This document shows, in pieces, positions 25,889 to 37,667 of a stretch of DNA of 64,000 nucleotides. The stretch's first letter is position 1. Each line of letters begins with the position of its first letter. The notes under the pieces are model-generated. The model worked only from the letters and a program-made list of their open reading frames with translations, was not told where the DNA came from and searched no databases. The position numbers and the translations under genes were made by a program. This DNA is from Eucalyptus grandis (lineage: Eukaryota; Streptophyta; Magnoliopsida; Myrtales; Myrtaceae), in NCBI RefSeq assembly GCF_016545825.1, contig NC_052621.1, positions 2,566,199 through 2,630,198 on the forward strand. Direction: 5' to 3'.

Positions 25889-26575
25889 AATTTTCTGATG
25901 AAAACTTCAAACTGAAGCATACAGATGCAGGTATCTGTATAATTGGACTTCCTAGTGCTTTCAAAAGAATTGCGAAGAAGTTTGTAGTAACCCTGAAGTT
26001 AATTTCTTGAGCTGTGACACATGAAGGAGCACACATAGAGGTTTAATTCTCTACCTTGTAACAGGGCGCCTTTCGATGGCAAATGCTGGGCCAGACACAA
26101 ATGGGTCACAATTTTTCTTTACCACTGTGACAACTAGCTGGTAATTGACCATCTTCCCTATCTCATTTCTTTGATAAGCAAATTTTGTCACCTACATTCA
26201 GCTCATTGATGTTACTGCTGGAGATTTTACCATGATTTGAATGAGTTCGAGGCTATTGTTAACTTAATCTCAAACCTTATAGGGGAAAGTTGTGCTACTG
26301 CCTACTTACATCTTGGCAACTTTATCATGGATTATCGTCATAGTTTAGTTAACATAGGCTCTTTTGGTAATATTTTGATTTGTTAGGTTGATCATAAACT
26401 AACCCAAGGATTTAAACTCCTGGCCATCTCTTGTAGGTTGGATGGCCGCCATGTTGTGTTTGGAAAGGTGCTGTCTGGGATGGATGTTGTCCACAAGATT
26501 GAGGCTGAAGGGAGACAGAGCGGCCAACCTAAAAGTATCGTTGTCATTTCGGACAGCGGAGAATTAGATCTATGA
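25885..26575 (+). pseudogene. Cyclophilin 3' fragment (end of exon 5, exons 6 and 7)
   Basis: The last part of exon 5 (25885-25930, [16 protein letters not shown]), exon 6 (26065-26140) and exon 7 (26437-26575, stop at 26573) are copied from the gene at 13578-15937. The frame is intact, ending with [13 protein letters not shown]. There is no signal peptide, start codon or catalytic N-terminal half, so this is a partial duplicate. It is useful as the error-free reference for the end of the full gene. Confidence 0.9.
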
Positions 26576-28392
26576 GCACTCCCCTGCACACTCCCCTCCA
26601 GGTTGCACTTGACAAGTTTGACCTCATAGCTTACTCAACACGAATGTAGGGCTCAGGCATCGTGCACTGCTTTGATGCAAATGTTTTTTTTTTTCTTTAA
26701 TGGTGAAGAAGAAAATGCGAGGCAAGCTTGTTGATTTGATATTGGGACATACTTGAAAGAGCTTGGACCGATCATAGAAGCCAGCCATGAATAGAGATAA
26801 CTTTTCTGAGTGTGAATTGGATATTACGTTGCAAATAGCCGAATGAAATGTAGAAAACAGGATGTTTGTTCTGAAAAATGGAGAGCAAATGATGTTTTTT
26901 TCTGCTTTTTCGTAATTCAAAATCTTCAATCCATTATCCAAATGAGAAGATAGTCGTTTCTGAAGAAACTCATTTTATTTGTATCTTCCGGCTGATTGAA
27001 TGAGTAAAAACAAATGCCAACAGCACGATATTTGCAATTGAGTGAAAACTATCTTCAAACCGAAAACAATATCTCTAAAAATGATAGACAAAACAAAAGA
27101 CTTCTGGTAAACCAAAAGAGTTCCATATACATCGAGAGTGGTTCTGTATGGTTCTGTAATCACTACTTAATTTGTAAATTAAGAAAATTCTCTCTTTTTC
27201 GCAAATTGGATGTAGCGGCTCCTGCTGTGGATTCGGGTTTCTTTAAGGTTTGTGTTTACCTCGTTCCCAATGCGTCACAATTGCATTAAAAAAATTACCG
27301 TCACAGATACACCGGCCTATTGAAGGACCTGAAAGATCTGAAGAAGCAGCTGCGAAGAAAGGAAATTCTGAAGAAGCAGTTGTTGGTGGAGCAGAACTGC
27401 ATTGTGCCACTGATCCAACTCTCACCAACTGAGAGTCAAGGATCTAATCATCAGATTCAAGAGAAAAGTAACCAAAAACTCATCGGGACATAAAAGAACT
27501 GCACTCGGAAGCCACTTAAGAAGTAAAAATTGAAGTAATGACACCCTTTCTGTCCATTGACATTAACTTATACGAGCGACAATATTGCTCTCGACAAGAG
27601 CAAAGGAAGATCGTGCAAATACGCACCCTTATGCCAATAAGAATTGGAGATTCCGTCCATTGACCTGATCAACTAGGCGACAGCTATCACAAGCAAGACA
27701 ACCACAAACAATCAGGGCTTATGCGCAATGACAATGGGGTGGTCATTGGGAGATAAGGCCTAAGTTCAGGTTAGATGTGAGAAATTCCAGGGTCACATCC
27801 CATACTGTGAGATTTACCGAAGCGACATAGCAAGTGTATGAATACAAGGAAGACAGCCAGAACAGATCGAGCTCTTTACATCAGATCAAAGTTGGGCGAT
27901 AGTCATTACAGCGCTCCTAAAGCGCAATGCATCTGTTCTTGCCCAGTAAATCTGATGAAATCAACACCCACGAACAAAGACGGAAGCCAGAGAATTTCTG
28001 TTCATGGCAACTGCTAGTCGCCCTAATTTGCAAACCCGAGGCAACTGGACCTTCAACAGCAAAGAATTGACTAAGAAATATCTCATGTGCATTAAATACA
28101 GAGTGTAGATGAATAACAGGAAAATGACCCTAACTACCAATCTTGATGTCAACAATCTCAATCTGCAAAAATGGATTAACATTGACCTACCACCTCCCAA
28201 GAATTAACTACTTTTTGATTGGACCTTCACTACAAAGGTTCAGTCAAACCAAACCCAAAGATCTGTCAAATTGCTCATGGCCAATATAAAATAAACCAAA
28301 ACTTGTTCTTTATATCGAGAGCACATTTGAGCAAATATTCTGCCTGTGTCATGGCCTAGGCACAGCCAAATTTTGTTTACTTCTTCTGCATC

Positions 28393-28432
<40 letters not shown>

Positions 28433-30259
28433 CCTGCTGCACATATGCTTATGTTCATTGCATTGCCCAGGAGCAGGAATGTCAAAAACTTGGTTATCTA
28501 AACGAAGGGACTTCTCAGTGCTGACCTACATCCTTCTCAAGTGGTGAGATCTGAACAAGCACTGTGAAGGTATAATGGTCTTGCCAACCATAGATGAAGG
28601 AGAATAATTACCAAGCGGAAGAAAGACTTCCCACATGGATGACCCATGCATTCATAATTACCCAAACTTATACCGCATGCCACTACAAACCTGTGGATGA
28701 TGAGATATTGAGGTTAGTTCAAGAGTCAGATATGGAAATAAAAACAAAGCTAGGTACACAACCCCGCTTCATGATATTTTCACATAAGACCTGCTAATCC
28801 TATCATTTGGAATGACATTCTCCACAATGCCTTCAGTGTTCTGAGCATAAACTTGCGCGATGCTAGTCATACTATCATCATAAGTGATGGCCTGTCTATC
28901 ATACCAAAATGAGACTGATGCTTCAGTACATGGATGTTATCACGAGACCACTTGAGTAATGTGAGAAGCACATGAAGAACCAGATAGCTCACACCAGGCA
29001 GTCCACACCAAGTCCATCCTAATTTGCTATGGATTCTGCAATTTTCACTTTCCACTCCTCCTTTCCTAGAAACTGCCCCAGCAGTAAAGGACAATTGTAG
29101 TCATGATTTTTGTTTGCAGCCACTATAGCTAATCAATTTCCTGCTTTCATTCCGTTTGATTGTAGACTGGAATTTTAATGCAGTCTGATAGCAGATCTAG
29201 GACTGAGAAAAGTGAAGATTCCATTGGAGAGTATTAACATAAGATACCGATGATGAGGATTGAGGACTAGAGATTCTTAGTTTCTATTATGTGGTTTTGA
29301 CTTCATCCTTGATCTAAAGGACTTAGGCGAGAAAGCATTGTTTTAATTAACCAAGGTACCTTGTAACTTGCATTTTTGACTCATGGCAGAAACCCCTACA
29401 TAGTGATAAAGCTACCCCCAGACAACTAAACATTATATAACACCTATTAAAGAGATCGGGCGTTTCATATAGGGAAAGCTAATCACATGAAGGAGGGCCT
29501 CTCAAGAATCAGAATATCCACAGATAAAATCCAACCACAAATTACTCCAAGTCAGTTATCATGATGAGCACAGAATCTACTAAGAGCTCTCCCCAAACAG
29601 CTTCTACTATCCAAGAAAAGCCTAATCATATAGATAAAAGAAATGGATCACAAGACTCATCACTGTAGGATGTACAAGGGTTAAGCATACACCTATTGCG
29701 TACTGTACTTAAGCTCTTTATCTCATACTGAGAAATCAGAAAAATCTGCCAGCACACTTGAGCTGGAGACCTAAAGATCCAGAGGCCTGAAACTAAAGCC
29801 TCCAAATCCTGCAACTCAATCTACAGCAAAGGAGCTGACTTCAAAAAGAATTTAACCCTCCAACATCAAATCCTTCGATTGCCCAGCAAACCATCTGCAA
29901 GAAACTAGATAAAAACTACACCCTTACTACATACGCTCTGATCCCTGCATCTTGTTAAAATTCTGGGTTCGTAGTGCAGCAATTTTCGTCATCATCATTT
30001 TCGAGTTCACAGTTACTAGAAACAGCAGTTACAAAGCAGAACCACAACACAGCCCAGAACGAGCATAGCAGAGTTCTTCTACATCACTGACGACAAGACG
30101 AGAGGGACGAGACGGAACGATTGACTCAGACTCGGACTCGAACACGAAGCAAGTTACGATTTTTATTCCCAGGACGCTCAAAAGACTCATTAGCTAAGCA
30201 CCGACCTTCACTCCTGCAGAAAAAATTCCCAATCCTATAGAAGGGGTTCTCGATAGGGG
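26576..30259. repeat. Non-coding part of tandem unit 2
   Basis: It matches 15938-19633 almost base for base. Differences are scattered substitutions and changes in homopolymer length. It includes a 33-base GA microsatellite (28396-28428). I see no supportable gene. Confidence 0.7.
28396..28428. repeat. GA microsatellite, unit 2
   Basis: A pure GA run of 33 bases, orthologous to the 25-base run at 17767-17791. Confidence 0.9.
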
Positions 30260-30700
30260 TCACGATTCGGGGCTGCTTCCTTTGGACGCGGAACCGGTGC
30301 CGCTCGTCTCTCGCTGGTGGAAAGCGGAGGAGAAATCCGTGGAGAGATCGGAGTAGAGCGACACCACCTTCGATATGTTCTGATTGATCTCGTGGATCAG
30401 GGCCACGTTCTTGACCATGTTGTTGGCGCTCTTCGACTGGTGGTTGTCGTTCACCTGCCGGATCAGCGAGCGGTTCCGGTCGAGCACGGTCTGCACCTGC
30501 CGGAAGTTCTTGTTGAACATCTCCCACACCTCGGGGTCGCACTCGAGGGCCTCCTCGTCCTCGACGTCCACGGGGGAGCCCTTCAGCGAGTCGCCGGCGC
30601 GCGCGGTGGTGGCGGTGGTGACGGTGGAGGGGTTGGCCTTGGCGGAGGACGGGCAGCGGCGGCGGCGGCGGTTGTTGGCGGCGGCGGCGTCGGCGTCCAT
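30260..30700 (-). CDS. ELF4: ELF4 (EARLY FLOWERING 4), intact copy
   Basis: A single-exon gene of 146 codons plus stop, typical of intronless ELF4 genes. ELF4 is a small nuclear protein that acts with ELF3 and LUX in the evening complex of the plant circadian clock, repressing evening and growth genes. The conserved DUF1313 core runs from about residue 56 to 130, with EVWEMFNKNFRQVQ, LDRNRSLIRQVNDNHQSK, MVKNVALIHEINQNISKVVS and LYSDLSTDFSSAF. The N terminus is rich in Ala, Arg and Pro and low in complexity. The protein ends GSASKGSSPES. The upstream region carries two evening elements (32049 and 32070). This is the only open ELF4 copy in the window. Confidence 0.93.
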   Translation of the reverse strand: MDADAAAANNRRRRRCPSSAKANPSTVTTATTARAGDSLKGSPVDVEDEEALECDPEVWEMFNKNFRQVQTVLDRNRSLIRQVNDNHQSKSANNMVKNVALIHEINQNISKVVSLYSDLSTDFSSAFHQRETSGTGSASKGSSPES

Positions 30701-30949
30701 TGCTCGATCCGGCGGGGCGGCGGGGAGGATCCGAGGCGGGGCTGGTCGTCACTCCGGCGGCAGAGCTTGGGCGGCGGACATTTCTTCTTCTTGAGCTCTT
30801 CCTGCGCCGTTGATATTTTCGGAGAGAATCTATACTTTTCTTTGAGGCGGCGAGGCTGCATGTACGCGCCGGAAGGGGCGTGCACTGCACCTTTTTGGGT
30901 CCATCACTACCAATTTTTAGGATCTAATCTTTCCGAAAAATAATAATTT

Positions 30950-31848
30950 ATGAATTTTGATCCAATATATAACTTGATACATAAAATTTTAGAAGTTTCA
31001 GACTAATGTATAATATGATCCATGAACATATTCAATATAATCAAAAATATTAAAAGAAGTCATTCCATTAATTCAAAATTAGGGATTGCATCAAATGTTT
31101 TCATATAATCGAGAGATTGTATTGAATATATATCAAATTTTCAAGGACTCTATTGAATAAATTAATAATTAAGGGGTCGAATTACATATTGAGTTAAAAT
31201 TCAATCATTATTTCTGTCATTTTACTTTAATTTGTTTTTTTTTTTTTTTTTTAAATTTCCTCACCCTATTTATCTTCTTGACAAAATTGGATAAGGGGGA
31301 ATTTGTTTCCTTGATGTTTTTTCATAAGAAACATTTTAAGGGAAATTAGTTAGTTTTTCATTTGCTCAATTAATTTAAAAAAAAGTAATTTCCTTTTTTT
31401 TTGTTACAGGAGATATCGTCCCTTGGATCTAAACTCATTTGTTTTCGAGTTGTGAAATAAAATTTTTGCGAATCCATCTATTTTCCATAGTTCAAACACC
31501 AAAAAAAAATAAAAATAATAACAATAATAAATTTTCAAAAACAATTTTTCTTCAAATGAACGGACTATCAATTTTGTTTTTAATTTGGAATAAGAGAGAA
31601 AGACTTTACAATGGATTTATCCTCATTGCCTTGGGGGGGTGAGTTTCGTATATTTTAGCGGTAGGTTTATTTTTCTGAATGCATAATTTAAAAAGTTACA
31701 TAGGAAAATAATATTTTTCTCTCATCATTCGTCATTTTTCCTCTTTTTTTTTTTTCTCTCTTTGGCTTACAATTATGGTTTCAGAGAATTTTTTGAATGG
31801 TTTACCGCATTTCTGTTCTCTTTTTGGTTGCTATACAATTAAATTAAA

Positions 31849-31886
<38 letters not shown>

Positions 31887-32790
31887 AGGTGGAAGGAGTC
31901 ATGAGTGAAGAGAAGGACGCGCCGTGGATGCGAGTGGGAATGGGTCGTGAGACCTGAAATGAGAATATCTTACGGAGGCCTCCTATTGGACAAGCCTGCC
32001 ACGCTGGCAAAAAGTGCATCCCACTCTCTCTCTCTCTCTCTCTCTCTGAAAATATCTTTCGAGCCCCAGAAAATATCTCCCAGCTTCCCAACAGCTACCC
32101 AAGCAAAAACGGCACGTCGTTTAACTCCGCCTCCCGGCCAATAAAATTTGTACTCCTCGGAGGTGATTTTCTGACCCAAAAATAGGGGCCAAAAAGAAGA
32201 AATAGGGTCCTAATTATTTAAGAGCTTGGGTGACTATTTTTTTATCTCCAAAAATAGAAAAAGAAAGAAGAAGAGGAAATTAGGTTGTTGAACATTTTCG
32301 ACCTAATATAGGTATGGATTACATTGATTAAAGCGTGTAAGGTAGACATGGTACAAGCCAATAAGGCAACACTAAAGGGTTGGCTTCACCTATTTATTGA
32401 CTAAAGGGTTGGCTTCACCTACTTATTGACCTAGATGATCTTGACTTGTTTAAGTCTTTTGCATAATTAATTTTCATTTGAATTTCACTAATCGAAAATT
32501 ATTGACCGTGGAGGAAGCCATAGCAATCAAACACGATATTTCCATGAATAAATGAGGGCCATATTTAAAAAGTCTACCTAATCATAGAAAAAGTATAATT
32601 AGCAATGAATGATGTCATTTTGCAGTCACCCTCTTACAAAAGGCTTGTTGATTTATCTTTCATAAACAATTGGACCACGTGTGATTTCATCTTTTCTTTC
32701 ACTTGAACCTATCTAAATTATTTCGATATTCACGACGAGGATCGGGACGGACCATACCACAGCAAGAACATGCTAGGATAGATTTTCTTT
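30950..32790. repeat. Duplicated AT-rich block, copy C (upstream of intact ELF4)
   Basis: It is homologous to 1-1820 and 20293-22130. It contains a GA run at 31853-31883 and a CT run at 32024-32047. The match to copies A and B breaks at about 32790 and resumes at 36241; the GDSL esterase gene lies between. Confidence 0.75.
32049..32078 (+). promoter_or_regulatory. Pair of evening elements upstream of intact ELF4
   Basis: AAAATATCT occurs exactly twice, at 32049-32057 and 32070-32078, about 1.35 kb upstream of the ELF4 start. A related GAATATCTTACGG lies at about 31963, and a CACGTC box follows downstream at about 32114. CCA1/LHY binding to evening elements and HY5-type binding to ACGT cores are known for Arabidopsis ELF4. 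Whether these sites act at this distance is inference. Confidence 0.55.
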
Positions 32791-33317
32791 TGCGGGCGAT
32801 TTTATTTAGAGAAAGGACAGAGATCATCTCAAGCTTATTGAATGGAGGTCACTTGATGCATATGCCTCTTTCTTTTTCTTTCTTTTTCGATACTTAATGC
32901 CTATGTTTCGATCAGCCTAGGTTTCGATACAACCAAAGAGACGCCGATAGCGACATCCGGGATTTTTGGGTAAGCTATCTTTAGCAGTCAAGACTGCTAG
33001 CACAACACAAAAGATGTCTCCTCCTAAGAGCAGCCTGATGTAGAATGAATCCTCTTATTACATTTCAATTGCCAAAAATTTGGACAATAGTATAATCGCT
33101 CACCTCAGGTCAATCGATAAAAAAGAATCTCATCTTAGGACGTCGACAGGACGACTTATAATTGGAAAGAAGATAATCTTGCAAAAATAAGGAACATACT
33201 TCATCTGTGCAGTACCCTACAACAACTGCTGGACTGATCATTCTCAATTCCTCCTTCTCATGCCATCTCTCCTGCCAATATGGATCGCGCAAAGCATGCA
33301 TGAGACTGTTCAGCGAC

Positions 33318-36054
33318 CTAATCCCACTGGATTGCCCTGTGGAATGTCCATTCCGATGGATTCAATGTTGTTTTCCCATCGGCAGCGACCAGATCATAGG
33401 GTGAGTCCTCTGCGAATTCGGTAGGCATGGACTTCCAATGCAGAGACGGCTTCCATTCTGCTTCCTTAAGCACCTTCAGTATCTCCTCCACCACCACCTT
33501 GCTGCCCTCAGCAGCTAAATGGACACCGTCCCTGTGAAGAAGAATAAAAAACTTGTTCAATTTCAATGCAGTGATGTGATCTAATCTTCAATCTGGACAA
33601 GAAAGCGTGGAAATTGACAGATGATTGTGCCTGAATTTGACAGTGTGTCTTGCTTCACAAACCAATGATCTGAACAATCAGGACTAATGATTTACCAAGA
33701 TGGTCCGAATTGCATGCTGTGTTTTCAGATATATGGGCTGACTGCAACTTTCGCTTAATGCTAATAACAGCATGCAGTGTAAACAGGATGGGGAAAAACA
33801 CTCGACTGCATGAAGAACAGTAAATATGCCCACGGGACATACGTAAAGCATGTGTTGAGCCAATCAGGTCTTCTCTGTATTGCATTGAAAAGATCAACAG
33901 CTGGCACCCCAATCTCCTTGCAGAGCTCCAAACATGCTTCCGAATACATCTGACACAACTCATTCGTGCGTACCAGCTCACTGAAATACTCACTGTATTT
34001 CAAGAAAAAGATGCTATTAAATGATTGACATTTGGTTAGAAAGCTGGAAATTTGTCCACGCATTGGAGTACCTTGAGGTTTGACGAACTTTGTCTTCGTT
34101 GACAGGAGGGCAGCTAAGAAATATAATTCGTGTGGTATCTGAAAGACTCTGTATATTAATAGCCATTAGAATGTGATTCATAGGATGGTATAAGGCTTCT
34201 TAAAATGCAGTGAATACCGACTAGTCTAAAAATTCTTGGATCAAATGCTTATGAAAGCATTATTTCCTTCAGCAGAGTAAAAAATCTTAATATGAAAGTG
34301 GAGAAGTTTGGTGACCTTTCTCACAGATAAGGTCGTCAAATTTAGGATTATTGAGATCTTACTGAGACAATATAAATGCGTACATCCTCAAAATGCTAGT
34401 CTTAGAATTCAGATCAAATGCCTGTGAAAGTATTATTTCTTCTCCACATCAAATACATAGAGCCGGAATTTCTTTCTTCATTGACCTCTCGTTGATGGAA
34501 AGCAGAGAAGCTTGGCAAGCCATCTCACAGATAGGACTGTCAACTTTATGATTCTCAAAATCTTACAAAGATAGTAAACAAGTATGCATCCCCAAAGAGC
34601 TTGTCAGGGAAAAATAAATTTGATGACGACAATTTCATCTCAGGATGCAAATTACATACCTTGAGATGCTCCCCAATCTTTCTCATGTTTTCGACATATT
34701 CATGAAGAGGTACATGTGGACCAAGGCCAGATGAGTGAGGCCCCATTGAATCGTTACCACCAAAATAAACTATTATCAGGGAAGGCTGTACTGCTGCATC
34801 CTAGAAAAAAATGAAGAACACACGAGTTAGAACTACAATGCGAGAAATTCCATAAAATTGTCACAGAGCACTGCACTTCTTTGTGCTTACCCTTCTGTTC
34901 ACATACCAAGATCTAGGGAACACGAGATTTTCAAAAAGCTAAGTTCGATATAGAAGACGCCTTCAGCAATTACCTAAACTACACAGCTGAGATTCTTTAG
35001 GACTGACACAGAGTATACTACAGCCAAACATGTGAAAACTACCCACCAGCAGTCAACTGTTACATAAGCAAGCTCAGTAACAGAGCCTTTGAGAAGAGAT
35101 GCACTCAAGCAGACTCATGCCCCTTTCAAATTCCAAACATAACTACGCTTGAAGCATATTGTTCCTTATAAAGAAAACTGTTCTCCATTGCTTCGGAGAC
35201 ACGATCATAGCGCGGATGAGAACCATTTGAAAGGTTATACCGTTAATGTGCACAGGAACAGTCAAGGTACATACTGCATCATCATCATCCTCCCTCAGGT
35301 TTCACTCCTTTGCCAAGACACAGATTCTCTTTAAAATAATCCATGCCTATAAAAAAAATTTCCACTTCCTCTATCACGCTAGCACATCGTGACCATCGCA
35401 AGAACATACTGAGGTACAAATGCACAAGAAATCGGACAAACAGCATTTGATCGTAGGAGCTTAGGCACCGTTTGTTTCACTGAAATTAAGTGATTTTAGA
35501 AAAATTTCCCAGAAAATGATCATTGTATCATTTACAAAAAAGAATGAATGGCCATACAAGCGATATTCTTTTAACAAATATTATCCAAATCACTATTTTT
35601 TTTTGTGAAATAAACAGAGTATTAGCTCATGAACAATTTCCGGGAGACATATGCTAGTAACTTACCTTTGGAAAGACTTGATCGAGGACCTGGAGGGCGC
35701 GGCGCGAGTTCCATCCATAGTATCCTCGCAGCACTATATCAGCCTGCGAGATCGGGGCTAATTATTCATCTACGACCAAACACTAAAGAATTCGACAATG
35801 CGTACGAACGAATGACCAAAACAGAACGCCACCAAAGCGCGAAAAACAGACGCATTTGTTCATCTCACGCGACGAAACTTCGAACCCGAACAGTCCCTCG
35901 AGCGAGGCGAAGTGGGCAAGGATCAAAATGGCATCTTTCTCACCTTACGAGCGTAGACGTCGGAGAGGATGGCGCCCCAGCCGCCGTTGCTGTAGCCGAG
36001 CTGCACTATGGAAGAGCCGAACAGGACGAACTGAGGCCTCGCTGGTCCCACCAT
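33318..36054 (-). CDS. GDSL esterase/lipase, CPRD49/IAH1-like
   Basis: Six exons at 35944-36054, 35666-35743, 34660-34800, 34072-34148, 33843-33992 and 33318-33531 join in frame into 256 codons plus stop. The protein belongs to the SGNH hydrolase superfamily and resembles plant CPRD49 and yeast isoamyl acetate-hydrolysing esterase (IAH1). Block I is FVLFGSSIVQLG, with the catalytic Ser in an FGSS variant of GDSL. Block III is YFGGNDS and block V is DGVHLAAEG, with the Asp/His pair. There is no clear signal peptide, so a cytosolic ester hydrolase is likely. Every splice site is consensus and there is no frame break, in contrast to the neighbouring phospholipase C and cyclophilin. The gene interrupts the alignment of duplicated blocks, being present only in copy C. 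A GA run at 36221-36243 lies upstream of its start. Confidence 0.92.
35464..35621. mobile_element. Small MITE-like insertion in GDSL esterase intron 2
   Basis: A 158-bp segment is flanked by TTA on both sides (35461-35463 and 35622-35624). Its left end GGCACCGTTTGTTTCAC resembles the reverse complement of the right end, ATACTCTGTTTATTTCAC. Size, ends and flanks fit a PIF/Harbinger-type MITE. Confidence 0.45.
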
Positions 36055-36240
36055 CTCTCCTCTCCCGAAACACAGCCTTCCTGCTCCTCCTCTGTTCCTC
36101 CTCCGAACGGAAAAGTTTCGGTTCGATGATGAAGCGAATTCACCGATTCTCTCGGCGAGAATGTGGACGCGGAACGTGATCCGCGACCGCCGACTGTGGC
36201 GATGGCTGGTTGTGTTCACACAGAGAGAGAGAGAGAGAGA

Positions 36241-37667
36241 GAGACTACGGAAACTTTCATTAAATTGGCGTAGAAAATGCAGAATATATATAATTATGTA
36301 AATGTCTAGAAAAATAAATGAACAGGTGTACTCAAAGGGAATGTATGGAAACTTATGGTCCAGTGCAATCAAATTATAAAATTTGTAAAAATATAATAAA
36401 ATCCTAAAATTTTCCAAAAAAATACAATAATGAAAGGACTTGACTGAACTAATTTGACAAGTTTTTTGTAAAATTTTTATAGCACAATTACACTTTCGTG
36501 ATAAATTTTAGGATTTAATTGCATTTTAAAAAAGTTTTAGTGCTTAATTGAATTTTCATGAGAAATTTTAAAACTTTCATTACATTTATCCTAAAAATAA
36601 ATTTAATCTAAAATGAGATGTTAAGCTCGACAAAAATAGGGAAATGTAGTGTGAAAATATTTGACGTGTACCCAATCGGGGTCCTCTTTAACTGTCATAA
36701 ATTGCCGTCTGTTTTAGTTAAGGATGTTGTCCTAACTCATGGTGAAGAAAGGGATTGATGGGTAAAGAAAAGGATCGATGGATGTGCTATTCGGCTGATG
36801 TAAATACATGCACCGACCGTTGGCTGGCGCTCTTTAGCTTTTGCCAGTTCGGTCGCGAGGATCCCCCACGTGATCCCCACGACATTTGATGGCCGAGACG
36901 AAATGGGCGCGTACAAGATATTCTTCCGCCCCCTACCAGGACTATTCTCAATAAATGCAACTTATTATGACAGTTGTGGTTGGTTGGTTGTTAACTGGAG
37001 CTTGCTGGGCGTCCTGGCGGCGGTGCCCGAATTGGAGTTATATTGAGGTGACACGGTCATTAAACCCCTACTGGCACAAAGCACGGGCCAGGCATGCGTT
37101 GAGCGGTTGGGGAAGATGCAGGAGCAACATATGATGCAACAGTCTCGTCACTTTCCGAATCCCATTTCCAAAGCCAGAAACTTCCGAGAAACTTGCTTCT
37201 CCTTACAAGCATCGACATGGAGTACCACGACATGGAGTACCACCTCCGGCGTGTCCCCATGTCGAAGCTTCACAACATAAACCGTGCACGACAAAGGTGC
37301 TCGTTATGCATGCTTTTGTGCGGCTGAGATCGAGCAATTATTAAAGTAGCAGACATCTCATTTAACTGGTTTAAATATGAGTCCCTCGAAAAGAATCAAA
37401 CTTTGTTCTTACAGTAATTCTCCCACTTCACTTCCATGGGGAGATCTCAAAAAAATGAAGAGTTGCCGGTGTGCTACAAGGTATCGACAACATTTATTTG
37501 CTCGTTTCCTATGTAAAAATTCAATCTGTCGATCCGGGACCGATAATCCTCCGTGTGAATGGAGAGATTCTAAACCCAGAGAGAAAGAATATGAATTAGG
37601 CGAAGGTCATAAAACTAATGCTCAGGGAAGGGTAGAAGGAACTATCATTGCGCGGGTAATTATGTTT
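36241..37667. repeat. Copy C block, resumed, with an extra 0.8-kb segment
   Basis: Positions 36241-36320 match 22190-22270, and the match resumes from about 37130 (22265 onward). The segment at about 36321-37130 is absent from copies A and B, is AT-rich at its left end and holds no gene I can support. The remaining part is the 3' flank of the intact ABC1K gene. Confidence 0.65.

Noticed and set aside
27014..27432. Two-exon reading frame of 119 codons, also present at 16388-16804
   Set aside because: The implied intron is only 57-59 bases, shorter than usual in plants, no known domain is visible, and both copies are simply duplicated DNA, so conservation means nothing.
30126..30943. Overlapping frames of 254, 208 and 136 codons around ELF4
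   Set aside because: They are shadow frames caused by the GC-rich ELF4 N terminus. Only the 146-codon frame has the conserved ELF4 core.
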